Assembly (NCBI GenBank): GCA_014728435.1 | Contig: WJLP01000080.1 | Location: 1-8,877 of the forward strand | DNA length: 8,877 nt | Reading direction: 5' to 3' | From: Candidatus Uhrbacteria bacterium | GTDB lineage: Bacteria > Patescibacteriota > Patescibacteriia > 2-12-FULL-60-25 | In this document: positions 1-4,864 of the stretch, in pieces | Layout of the letters: every line of letters starts with the position of its first letter | Position numbering within the stretch: position 1 is the first letter of the stretch | Notes under the pieces: generated by a model | The model's input: the letters and a program-made list of their open reading frames with translations, nothing else | Databases searched by the model: none | Told to the model about the DNA's origin: nothing | Translations under genes and position numbers: made by a program

Positions 1-108
1 GAAGATCTGGAGCAGGTTCATTTCGCGATCTCCCTGGCCATTTATCCGCCGGATTGTGAAACTTGCACCGAAGCCGCCTGCTCCAGCCACCCCTCAAAGG
101 CGAATTAG
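1..108 (+). CDS. Possible 3' end of a truncated gene (weak)
   Basis: Frame 1 is open from the window edge to a TAG at 106-108 and gives 35 residues ending in SSHPSKAN. The peptide holds three cysteines in PPDCETCTEAAC and matches no family I recognise. Its third codon positions are richer in G and C than in the clear genes of the window. The stretch also carries a 10-bp inverted repeat, so it may not be coding. A competing reading is a minus-strand start: ATG at 21-19 has AGGGAG 8 bases upstream and would run off the left edge (MNLLQIF...). Neither reading can be proven from this window. Confidence 0.3.
   Translation, partial: EDLEQVHFAISLAIYPPDCETCTEAACSSHPSKAN
7..86. repeat. 10-bp inverted repeat near the left edge
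   Basis: CTGGAGCAGG at 7-16 is the exact reverse complement of CCTGCTCCAG at 77-86, with 60 bases between. No T-run follows on either strand, so it is not an obvious terminator. It may be an RNA stem or chance in a GC-rich stretch. Confidence 0.35.
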
Positions 109-117
109 GAGATGACA

Positions 118-150
118 TGAGAAAGCCCGAGAAAGAGTGGCTTTCTCGGG
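118..150 (-). terminator. Palindrome P1, hairpin after the 94-aa gene
   Basis: CCCGAGAAAG (126-135) and CTTTCTCGGG (141-150) form a perfect 10-bp stem with a 5-base loop. On the minus strand it starts 4 bases after the stop of the 94-aa gene and is followed by CTTTCTCA, a modest pyrimidine tail. It is probably the terminator of that gene. The plus-strand sequence TGAGAAAGCYCGAGA occurs here (118-132) and again at P2 (479-493), so P1 belongs to a small palindrome family. Confidence 0.6.
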
Positions 151-153
151 AAA

Positions 154-438
154 TTAGAAATTGAGACAACAAATATGGTTCCAATAACTTTTTTTCCATA
201 CTTGCAATTCAAGACTGTCACAAGTATTGCAAATACCTTCAGGAATCATATCTTCAAGCATTTCATCTGTAACAATATCGTTTTCTTTAAAATAACTAAG
301 CGTAGGAACCTTTTCGAGGCAACCCTCCCAAAGGATTTTTTTTCTAGTGAAGCTATCAATATCGTACGCTCCACCATATGATTCTTCGTAAACAGTTTCC
401 CGGGTTTCCGTCTCCCAGATCAGCCTGTATTTTTCCAT
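154..438 (-). CDS. Hypothetical 94-aa protein with a CxxC motif
   Basis: I do not recognise a family. The start is well supported: AAGGAG (plus positions 446-451) lies 7 bases before the ATG at 438-436. The protein is soluble, with no signal peptide or membrane helix, and is rich in E, Y and W in its first half (MEKYRLIWETETRETVYEES). The C-terminal part holds C70-N-T-C73 and C90-C91, and there is a further cysteine at 40. A small zinc site is possible but not shown. The gene lies alone between palindrome P2 (478-509) upstream and P1 (118-150), which begins 4 bases after its stop. No separate promoter is clear in the 44 bases between P2 and the ATG. It may therefore be read from the minus-strand promoter at 1289-1262 through the structured block. 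The antisense open frame at 175-381 is a shadow. Confidence 0.65.
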   Translation of the reverse strand: MEKYRLIWETETRETVYEESYGGAYDIDSFTRKKILWEGCLEKVPTLSYFKENDIVTDEMLEDMIPEGICNTCDSLELQVWKKSYWNHICCLNF

Positions 439-477
439 CTTTTTGCTCCTTACGAGAAGTTGAGTTTTTGACTACTT

Positions 478-509
478 GTGAGAAAGCTCGAGACAAACTT
501 GCCTCGAGC
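478..509 (-). repeat. Palindrome P2 (GCTCGAG stem)
   Basis: GCTCGAG (486-492) and CTCGAGC (503-509) form a 7-bp perfect stem with a 10-base loop. On the minus strand it is followed by TTTCTCAC, nearly the same tail as P1. The plus-strand flank 475-493 matches 991-1009 at P3 in 16 of 19 positions. It marks the 3' end (minus strand) of the upstream RNA-like module and the start of the unit carrying the 94-aa gene. It could be a weak terminator or a processing stem. Confidence 0.5.
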
Positions 510-992
510 GGAATAGGTTTGGTTGCGCAGTGCCGCGGTTAGGCTATCGATCATGAGCTCGATAACGAGGTTGCGACTTGTCAGAAAACGTCTTGTCCTT
601 AGGGTGTTCTTCGACCCGCAGACCTAGCTCTTGCCACAGAGCGAGACTGGATTTCTGACCTTTTTGGGCCTGCATCGTTGGGTACGGTTACGCCGTAGGC
701 ATCCCAAACGATTGTTATCCCGTAGATAGCGGCTGCGCGCCACTAACATGACTCTTCTTTGCAGTGTTTAGCATCACAAGGCGCCTTGGTGTGTGCTAAA
801 CTTACGAGAGCAAGAGCGCTCTCGCCATGACCGTTCCGTCGACTGTTAAGTAATCGTTTTTTGAGCCGCTAATAGCGGGTGTTAACGATCAACTCCAGCG
901 AAGTAAGATCCGATTGTGCTCTGGCCGCTGCAACGGCCTGCACCGCGTTTTTAGGATTTCTCCCGCACAACTTATAGAGAGACTCGATAGTT
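510..992 (-). ncRNA. Candidate structured RNA module B (or structured leader)
   Basis: This stretch of about 480 bases has no convincing gene; the longest frames are short, lack ribosome sites and are rich in arginine. It contains many stems. One at 676-710 has CGTTGGG and TACGG arms pairing with CCGTA and CCCAAACG. A long imperfect hairpin at 766-801 has 8-bp outer arms GTTTAGCA and TGCTAAAC. A perfect 7-bp stem at 805-811/818-824 has a 6-base loop. A two-tier hairpin at 853-889 has ATCGTT/AACGAT outside CCGCT/AGCGG. A further stem, GGCCG/CGGCC, lies at 923-938. On the minus strand the module starts after P3, has a weak TATAAG (976-971), then the shared 5' element (952-919), and ends with the shared GGTTGCGCAGTG block (plus 521-532) and P2. 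I know no RNA family that fits. The strand is inferred from the promoter at 1289-1262 and from a stem preserved only in minus-strand RNA in the sister module. Confidence 0.45.
919..952 (-). repeat. Shared 5' element of the RNA-like modules, copy in module B
   Basis: This element of about 34 bases matches 1200-1235 at 31 of 36 aligned columns with one 2-base gap. On the minus strand it reads AAAAACGCGGTGCAGGCCGT followed by TGCAGCGGCCAGAG. It contains a 5-bp GGCCG/CGGCC stem. It lies about 50 bases after palindrome P3 in the minus direction. Confidence 0.65.
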
Positions 993-1000
993 TGTGTGGA

Positions 1001-1026
1001 AGCTCGAGATAAGGGTCTCTCGAGCT
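1001..1026. repeat. Palindrome P3 (AGCTCGAGA stem)
   Basis: AGCTCGAGA (1001-1009) and TCTCGAGCT (1018-1026) form a perfect 9-bp stem with an 8-base loop. Neither strand has a T-run after it, so it is not a standard terminator. Its core and left flank resemble P2. It separates modules C and B and is best read as a boundary or processing stem. Confidence 0.55.
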
Positions 1027-1074
1027 AAGAAAGGTTCGCAGTGGTAGCGGCGGGCTCATTGGTTGTTTTGGGGT

Positions 1075-1082
1075 CACCTCCT
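1075..1082 (-). promoter_or_regulatory. Strong Shine-Dalgarno-like AGGAGGTG inside module C
   Basis: The minus strand reads GAGGAGGTGACC. Read on the plus strand it is CACCTCCT, identical to the ribosome-binding tail of 16S rRNA. No start codon lies at normal distance on the minus strand; a GTG abuts it and an ATG is about 17 bases from GGAGG. It may be structural, an orphan ribosome site or chance. Confidence 0.35.
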
Positions 1083-1199
1083 CGCTGGTTGTTATTCCCC
1101 TTACATCAGTGAGTTTGCCCCGCTACCTTGCCGGTGAATCCGGCCATCATCTTCCCGGTGCGCAATCGCTAACCGTTTGTCATGGAAGTGTTGAACGTA

Positions 1200-1235
1200 C
1201 TCTGGCCGCTGCGAGACGACCTGCACCACGTTTTT
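1200..1235 (-). repeat. Shared 5' element of the RNA-like modules, copy in module C
   Basis: This is the second copy of the element at 919-952. On the minus strand it reads AAAAACGTGGTGCAGGTCGT followed by CTCGCAGCGGCCAGAG. The 2-base length difference falls in the hairpin loop. The stem change is a G-U wobble only on the minus strand, which is what an RNA gene would tolerate. Confidence 0.65.
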
Positions 1236-1261
1236 GGCGGGTTCTCTCAACCCGACGTATG

Positions 1262-1289
1262 ACCCTATCATGGATATAAAGTTTTGTCA
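1262..1289 (-). promoter_or_regulatory. Sigma70-like promoter driving the structured block
   Basis: On the minus strand a perfect -35 TTGACA (1289-1284) is followed after 16 bases by TAGGGT (1267-1262). TG precedes the -10 by one base (TGATAGGGT), giving an extended -10. The predicted start near 1255 falls at the foot of the hairpin 1238-1254. The -10 hexamer itself matches TATAAT at only 3 of 6 positions. Confidence 0.55.
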
Positions 1290-1520
1290 AGAGTCGCATT
1301 ACAAATCGAATTTCCTATTACTGTTTTTACTAAAATTAGCGAAATATGTATAATTGGGTTGTTTGTTTGGAGGTTGACAAATTGTAAAATTTTGAAGAAT
1401 ATCAGTTTTTTAAACTCGATGAATTTTAGGTGCGCTATAAAATATAAATCTTACCAAACATTTGTACGACAAAGATATGCCGTACAACAAATAGAGATAC
1501 GTCGTGCTCGCGTTTTACGA
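1290..1520. other. AT-rich gene-free spacer
   Basis: No supported gene lies here. A 7-bp inverted repeat, TTGTACG (1462-1468) and CGTACAA (1481-1487), lies beyond the stop of the M20 gene and could end its transcript, but it has no T-run. A TTGACA at 1374-1379 on the plus strand has only a weak GAATAT at the right distance and no gene to serve. The long plus-strand frame from TTG 1284 to 1541 has no ribosome site and runs into the M20 gene. Confidence 0.5.
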
Positions 1521-2609
1521 TTATTTCGTGATTTTGTTTAGGAAATATTTTAGCATTTTTGCAAAATCTTCCAGGGCATTGATGCTGACCCATTCGTTTT
1601 CGGTGTGGTTGCCGCCGCTGTCCGGGACGGAGATCAGAGTAGGTATGCCGCGTGCCCCGAAAAAGCGGGCATCGGAGGCACCGTGATCTAGGCAAAGGCG
1701 TGGTTCACGGCCGATTGAACGGATAGCTTCTTGGTAGGCGATAAGGTAGGGATCATCGTCTTTTACGAAAAGGGATTCTACCTCCACGGTTTGTTTGGCG
1801 GTAACTCCATCGGGGAGTGAGTTTTGAATACGCCGCAAAATGCTTTGCTGATTGTCATTTTCAATATGGCGAATATCGCAGACAGCTACGGCATGGCTTG
1901 GCACCACGTTAGCCGAGTCGCCGCCGCGGATGTTGCCGATGTTGCAGGTGGTAGCCCAGTGGTCATCACTGTGTTTGGTGGGGTTGAGGAAAAGGTTGTG
2001 CACGCGATCGATGGCGAGCAGGAGTTTATTGATTGCGTTTTCGCCTTGCCAGGGGCGCGATGCGTGTGCGGCTTGACCCGTGGCAGTAAGTTCAACCCAC
2101 ATGGCACCTTTGGCTTTATGCATAATGTTTTGGATTGCGGTTCCGCCGTCGGGAATAATCGCGGCTTGGCAGGTATAGCCTTGGTCGAGCAAGTATTTGG
2201 TGCCGTTGAAACCGCCGGATTCTTCGTCGCCCACGAGCATGAGGCCGATGTCGTGCGTGGTGTGAAGTTCTTTCATTAAAACCAACATTATTGCCACAGC
2301 GCTTTTCATATCCGAAGCGCCGCGCGCAATCAGTTTGCCGTCTTCGATTTTCGGCTCGAATTGCTTGTCATGTGCTTCGATGACGTCTAAGTGGCCATTT
2401 AAGAAAATCTTGGGAGCTTTGGTGCCGGACTTGGTCGCGACGAGGCTGGGAACTCCGTTTGATTCAAAACGTTTAATTGTTAAGCTGGTGTCTTTGAGGC
2501 ATTTTTCAGCGTAATCCAAACAGAGGCCAATGTCTTGCGGGCGGTCTTTGGTGGATTTGATACGGATGAGGTCTTGGGAGATTTTTAAAATTTCGTTTAT
2601 GTCGGGCAT
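1521..2609 (-). CDS. M20 family metallopeptidase (DapE/ArgE-like deacylase)
   Basis: This is a cytosolic two-metal amidohydrolase of the M20 family (ArgE, DapE, carboxypeptidase G2). Family members remove acyl groups or amino acids from small substrates; the substrate here cannot be named. From the ATG at 2609 the protein has 362 residues, a normal family length. The metal site is complete: H73-x-D75 in NGHLDV, bridging D100 in GASDMK, catalytic E129 and ligand E130 in GDEESGG, D154 in IIPDGG, and H335 in NHTENE. The dimerisation-domain histidine H182 is in AAHASRPW, followed by NVVPSHA at about 234-240. HGASDARFF near residue 313 resembles the DapE/ArgE C-terminal motif. An ATG 12 bases upstream (2621) is also in frame, but it lies inside a TATCAYG tandem repeat, so I prefer 2609. 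Neither start has a clear ribosome site. The gene stands alone, divergent from the small membrane-protein gene, with its own promoter at 2693-2666. Confidence 0.93.
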   Translation of the reverse strand: MPDINEILKISQDLIRIKSTKDRPQDIGLCLDYAEKCLKDTSLTIKRFESNGVPSLVATKSGTKAPKIFLNGHLDVIEAHDKQFEPKIEDGKLIARGASDMKSAVAIMLVLMKELHTTHDIGLMLVGDEESGGFNGTKYLLDQGYTCQAAIIPDGGTAIQNIMHKAKGAMWVELTATGQAAHASRPWQGENAINKLLLAIDRVHNLFLNPTKHSDDHWATTCNIGNIRGGDSANVVPSHAVAVCDIRHIENDNQQSILRRIQNSLPDGVTAKQTVEVESLFVKDDDPYLIAYQEAIRSIGREPRLCLDHGASDARFFGARGIPTLISVPDSGGNHTENEWVSINALEDFAKMLKYFLNKITK

Positions 2610-2629
2610 ATCACGTATCATGTATCACG
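2609..2629. repeat. Three 7-bp tandem units at the M20 start
   Basis: TATCACG, TATCATG and TATCACG follow each other exactly over 21 bases. They cover the alternative start codon of the M20 gene and may affect initiation. They may also be intergenic low-complexity sequence that has extended the frame. Confidence 0.5.
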
Positions 2630-2665
2630 GAGCGTATAGCATGGATCATATATTACTTATTACAT

Positions 2666-2693
2666 AACATATAATATATAGCAACAATGTCAA
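2666..2693 (-). promoter_or_regulatory. Promoter of the M20 peptidase gene
   Basis: On the minus strand a perfect TTGACA (2693-2688) is followed after 16 bases by TATGTT (2671-2666), which matches the -10 consensus at 4 of 6. The surrounding DNA is very AT-rich. A start near 2659 would give a leader of about 50 bases to the 2609 ATG. Confidence 0.5.
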
Positions 2694-2791
2694 ATATCGC
2701 TAAGAATCAAAATTTATTATTTTTATACAGAAGAGTCGAAGAGACTTGATGAACTTGATGCAATGGGCTATGTTGATTATAAGGAGGGAAA

Positions 2792-3115
2792 ATGCAGGAG
2801 GATCGCCCTTCTTTATATCCCGAGCAATTTGTTTGGCTAAAAAGCGTCAGGCCGCAGAATGAGGTCGGTGGTGATTTTACACTGATGAATGCGGCGGGTT
2901 TAATGATGGGCTTCATTAATTGGGTAATATATTGCGTATTGTCAGTAGATATGTTCGATGGCATTATCTGCTATTTGTCTTGTATTTTAGTGAGTGTGAC
3001 TTTTGCGGGTTTTGTACATCAATTCATGGTTAAGCCTAACGATTTGATTTTACGTTTGACGGTATTGGGCACGGCGTTTGTTTTGGGCATGATGGCCTAC
3101 CAGCTCTATTTTTAA
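2792..3115 (+). CDS. Small membrane protein of unknown function
   Basis: I recognise no family in this 107-residue protein. It has a clear ribosome site: AAGGAGG (2781-2787) ends 4 bases before the ATG. The first ~30 residues are polar and should be cytoplasmic (MQEDRPSLYPEQFVWLKSVR). Three hydrophobic segments follow at about 33-52 (NAAGLMMGFINWVIYCVLSV), 57-78 and 86-106. The last ends at the C-terminal YQLYF. The short loops leave no room for a catalytic domain, so it may be an accessory or regulatory membrane protein. The gene is divergent from the M20 gene with about 180 bases between starts. It is followed directly by a good terminator (3119-3143), so it is probably its own transcription unit. 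TATTAT at 2715-2720 is a possible -10 but no -35 fits. Confidence 0.8.
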   Translation: MQEDRPSLYPEQFVWLKSVRPQNEVGGDFTLMNAAGLMMGFINWVIYCVLSVDMFDGIICYLSCILVSVTFAGFVHQFMVKPNDLILRLTVLGTAFVLGMMAYQLYF

Positions 3116-3118
3116 TAT

Positions 3119-3143
3119 CTCGGCACTTGTCGAGTCTTTTTTT
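3119..3143 (+). terminator. Rho-independent terminator after the membrane-protein gene
   Basis: CTCGGC (3119-3124) pairs with GTCGAG (3129-3134), 6 bp including one G-U, around the loop ACTT. The stem is followed by TC and seven Ts. It begins 3 bases after the stop codon. Confidence 0.85.
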
Positions 3144-3243
3144 ATTGCTAAGTTTACGTACTTCTTATCTTTTATTTTATAAAAGGATCAATCGCCATGT
3201 TGCCCTTTTGAGGGACTTGATATATACTTTCTTAAACTTAATT

Positions 3244-3252
3244 TGCTATATT
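3244..3252 (+). promoter_or_regulatory. Extended -10 promoter of the DksA/TraR gene
   Basis: TGCTATATT reads as an extended -10 (TGn followed by TATATT, 5 of 6). No -35 lies at normal distance, as is usual for extended -10 promoters. Seven bases separate it from the ATG at 3260, so transcription should start at or next to that codon. This favours a leaderless mRNA and the 3260 start over the ATG at 3254. Confidence 0.5.
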
Positions 3253-3259
3253 AATGTAT

Positions 3260-3625
3260 ATGGATACCCAACAATTAGACCATTTTAAAGAACGTCTTTT
3301 AGAGGAAAAGGAAAAGCTTGAGCATGAGTTGGCGGAATTGGGATCGAAGGATCCCAATAAATTGGATGCGGAATATCCCGAGAGCGGATCCAATTCGGAC
3401 GAAGATAATGCGGCGGAAATTACCGAATACGCGGACATTGTTTCGATTGAAGCTCGCATGCAATCCGAATTGAAAGACGTGAACAAGGCGCTTAAAGCTT
3501 TGGAAGAAGGAAAATACGGAATTTGCAAGTATTGCGGAAGTGAAATTCAGGACAAGAGACTTGAGGCTCGTCCGGCTTCATCGAGTTGCATTGCTTGCAA
3601 GAAAGTTTTGACGCAGGAAATGTGA
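3260..3625 (+). CDS. DksA/TraR family zinc-finger transcription regulator
   Basis: Family members enter the secondary channel of RNA polymerase and tune promoter output, in many bacteria together with ppGpp; they work in the cytoplasm. The protein has 121 residues from the ATG at 3260. Residues about 5-30 form a charged helix (HFKERLLEEKEKLEHELAEL). An acidic linker (ESGSNSDEDNAAEITEYAD) and a second helix to about residue 84 follow, making the expected coiled coil. A complete C4 zinc finger ends the protein, with C89-x2-C92 in CKYC and C110-x2-C113 in CIAC. EEGKYGICKYCG before the first pair is typical of the family. An ATG two codons upstream (3254) is in frame but sits only 2 bases after the -10. 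No ribosome site precedes either start. The gene stands alone between terminators. The symbol is left blank because DksA and other TraR-like paralogues cannot be told apart here. Confidence 0.93.
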   Translation: MDTQQLDHFKERLLEEKEKLEHELAELGSKDPNKLDAEYPESGSNSDEDNAAEITEYADIVSIEARMQSELKDVNKALKALEEGKYGICKYCGSEIQDKRLEARPASSSCIACKKVLTQEM

Positions 3626-3683
3626 TTTTGATTAGCTTGATTTAAGGATTTGCATTAAATAAACGAACATCATTTTATTGCAG

Positions 3684-3706
3684 AGACGTCCCGTTGGGGC
3701 GTTTTT
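3684..3706 (+). terminator. Rho-independent terminator after the DksA/TraR gene
   Basis: ACGTCCC (3686-3692) pairs with GGGGCGT (3696-3702) around GTT, followed by a T-run to 3706. Outer arms AACGAACAT (3662-3670) and ATGTTTGTT (3710-3718) can also pair, with one G-U, and lengthen the structure. Confidence 0.85.
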
Positions 3707-3737
3707 GTAATGTTTGTTGAAGTCAGGTGTGTCGGAC

Positions 3738-3766
3738 TTGTACAGTATAAGTTAAAAGTTTATAGT
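3738..3766 (+). promoter_or_regulatory. Promoter of lspA, predicted leaderless
   Basis: TTGTAC (3738-3743) and TATAGT (3761-3766, 5 of 6) are spaced by exactly 17 bases. The -10 ends 7 bases before the ATG at 3774, so the transcript should begin at or next to the start codon. No ribosome site is present. Confidence 0.6.
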
Positions 3767-3773
3767 TAGAATC

Positions 3774-4259
3774 ATGAATATAAGGTTAAAGATGCCGGTG
3801 TTTTTGGGGGCGGCTGTGATAGATACGGTTATCATTGACTTGTTTTTTAAGTATGCGGTGCGTTGGGATTGGATTACGGCAATGGAATTGATTCCGGGTG
3901 CGTTGGCGATTACAAAGCATAAGAATTACGGTTTGATTGGAAATTTTCCGATTGGATACCAAGAAATTATCGTGCTGACGGTTGTTGCGTTGGCGGTTTT
4001 GATTTATGGAATACGAAATGCCTATAAGGCTAACAGATTTTGGGAGGTGCTTGCGCTGGGCTATGTGGCGGGCGGAGCGTTGGGTAATTTTATCGATCGC
4101 GTAGTAAATGGTTTTGTTTTTGACTGGATACTTTTATTTAATACATCAATAATTAATATTGCGGATATCGCGATTACATTGGGGATTATTGGCTTTGTAG
4201 CTTCGCATTATTATTATGAGAAAACTGCTAGCTACCAGCCTCTAACCTCTGGCTTATAG
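3774..4259 (+). CDS. lspA: Lipoprotein signal peptidase (signal peptidase II)
   Basis: LspA is an inner-membrane aspartic protease that cuts the signal peptide from prolipoproteins after the lipobox cysteine is lipidated. The protein has 161 residues, a usual length, with four hydrophobic segments at about 7-27, 63-82, 91-110 and 124-147. Family motifs are present: D22-LFF-K26 in the first helix, N51-YGLIGNF (the NxGxAF region), and GGALGNFIDRV with catalytic D108. FNTSIINIAD follows with catalytic D131, and FDWI lies near residue 117. The start at 3774 is set by the promoter spacing and by the cytoplasmic leader MNIRLKM. The last ~10 residues (YQPLTSGL) are encoded by a repetitive AGCT-rich stretch that continues past the stop, so the C-terminus may have been lengthened by it. 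The gene stands alone. Confidence 0.92.
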   Translation: MNIRLKMPVFLGAAVIDTVIIDLFFKYAVRWDWITAMELIPGALAITKHKNYGLIGNFPIGYQEIIVLTVVALAVLIYGIRNAYKANRFWEVLALGYVAGGALGNFIDRVVNGFVFDWILLFNTSIINIADIAITLGIIGFVASHYYYEKTASYQPLTSGL

Positions 4260-4385
4260 CTGTAAGCTGGAAGTTTGTTGAGTGGTTGGGGATTGTTAAA
4301 TATTACTGACACGGATTTTTCTTGATATGCTTTGCTGTTAGTGCGATGGTTTTTGTGGATTGTCAAAGCACTTGCGGATTTGAAC

Positions 4386-4452
4386 AAACTTGTTACGATG
4401 TAACTAAGGTGCGGTGACGAAGCCAAAGGGCTTCTTTTTTAGTAACAAGTTT
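4386..4452 (+). promoter_or_regulatory. Competing stems around a terminator (attenuator-like)
   Basis: AAACTTGTTAC (4386-4396) is the exact reverse complement of GTAACAAGTTT (4442-4452); the two arms enclose the terminator at 4419-4440. GTTAC at 4392-4396 can instead pair with GTAAC at 4400-4404, extended by CTT/AAG with one bulged T, so the two folds exclude each other. The element lies between lspA and the four-helix-bundle gene at 4479. An attenuator is one reading; a lengthened lspA terminator is the simpler one. Confidence 0.4.
4419..4440 (+). terminator. Rho-independent terminator before the first four-helix-bundle gene
   Basis: GAAGCC (4419-4424) pairs with GGCTTC (4429-4434) around AAAG and is followed by six Ts. 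The stem is perfect. It lies 160 bases after lspA and may serve as its terminator. Confidence 0.85.
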
Positions 4453-4465
4453 ATCAAGATTAAAG

Positions 4466-4471
4466 TATATC
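4466..4471 (+). promoter_or_regulatory. -10-like hexamer before the first four-helix-bundle gene
   Basis: TATATC (4 of 6) ends 7 bases before the ATG at 4479, the same spacing as at the DksA, lspA and second four-helix-bundle genes. No good -35 is seen. A weak AAGAG lies within the 7 bases. Confidence 0.3.
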
Positions 4472-4478
4472 AAGAGTT

Positions 4479-4831
4479 ATGCAGTTTATAAGATTTGAAG
4501 ATATTAAGGCATGGCAAGAATCAAGAGTTCTGGTAAGTATGGTTTTTAAACAGTTTAAAGATTTAAATGATTATGATTTTCGTAGGCAATTATTTCGTGC
4601 CGTTTTATCCATTATGAATAATATCGCTGAAGGATATGAACGAAGAACGAATAAAGAGTTTGCACAGTTTCTTTTTTTTCCAAAGGCTCATGCGGTGAAG
4701 TGCGTTCGATGCTGTATGTTGCACTTGATTCCGATTTTATTGATGAATTTCAATTTAATACTATCTACAATCAAACAGTTTTAGTCTCCAGGATTACTTC
4801 CGGGCTAATCAAGTCAATTCGTAGCTCTTGA
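4479..4831 (+). pseudogene. Four-helix-bundle protein, frameshifted at a T8 run
   Basis: The protein belongs to the 23S rRNA intervening-sequence/four-helix-bundle family (S23, distantly related to Avd of diversity-generating retroelements); the cellular role is not settled. The first 67 residues carry the family signature: FEDIKAWQ at 6-13, then FRRQLFRAVLSIMNNIAEGY at 34-53 and RRTNKEFAQFL after it. Frame 0 then loses similarity and ends at 4784. The -1 frame, entered in the T run at 4672-4679, continues with SKGSCGEVRSMLYVALDSDF to a TGA at 4829-4831 and restores the family C-terminus (117 residues, normal length). The lesion is a single missing T, or a site where a -1 slip is needed; CTT TTT TTT fits a T TTT TTT slippery heptamer. 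It could be a true pseudogene, recoded, or a sequencing error in a homopolymer. It is unclear which. Confidence 0.82.
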
Positions 4832-4864
4832 TGAACTTGCTACTTGATAAACTTTGATCTATTT

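Larger units (their letters stand above)
1027..1255 (-). ncRNA. Candidate structured RNA module C (promoter-proximal)
   Basis: This is a shorter relative of module B. On the minus strand the predicted transcript starts at about 1255, at the base of a 6-bp hairpin CGGGTT/AACCCG (1238-1254). It continues through the shared 5' element (1235-1200) and a GCCGG/CCGGC stem (1130-1144), and ends with the shared block GGTTCGCAGTGG (plus 1033-1044) and P3. In the shared element, plus positions C1206 and A1219 would mismatch in a plus-strand stem but become G and U in minus-strand RNA, which pair as a wobble. The minus strand also has AGGAGGTG (plus 1075-1082), a strong ribosome-site match, but no good start at normal distance: the next ATG lies about 17 bases beyond the GGAGG core. 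A 14-codon frame MMAGFTGKVAGQTH also occurs on the minus strand in the GCCGG stem region. Function is unknown. Confidence 0.45.

Noticed and set aside
620..740. Short minus-strand peptide with AIYGITIVWDAYGVTVPN
   Set aside because: It looks protein-like, but an in-frame stop lies just upstream, there is no start codon or ribosome site, and the region is explained by the hairpin at 676-710.
889..1077. 62-codon minus-strand frame from GTG across palindrome P3
   Set aside because: The GTG abuts the ribosome-site-like sequence, the frame crosses a strong stem, and the composition is arginine/leucine-rich as expected by chance.
478..1290. Integron cassettes, CRISPR array or T-box leader
   Set aside because: No GTTRRRY/RYYYAAC core sites, no regular short repeats with spacers, and no proper T-box sequence; CACCGCG at 941-947 is only a partial resemblance.
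1374..1402. Plus-strand promoter TTGACA at 1374
   Set aside because: The -10 is poor (GAATAT) and there is no plus-strand gene for it to serve.
1284..1541. 85-codon plus-strand frame from a TTG
   Set aside because: No ribosome site, overlaps the minus-strand -35 and the end of the M20 gene, and the peptide has no recognisable features.
1824..2279. 151-codon plus-strand frame inside the M20 gene
   Set aside because: Antisense shadow; the minus-strand frame carries all M20 motifs.
4414..4491. 25-codon frame from GTG after AAGG
   Set aside because: It runs through a strong terminator and overlaps the start of the four-helix-bundle gene.
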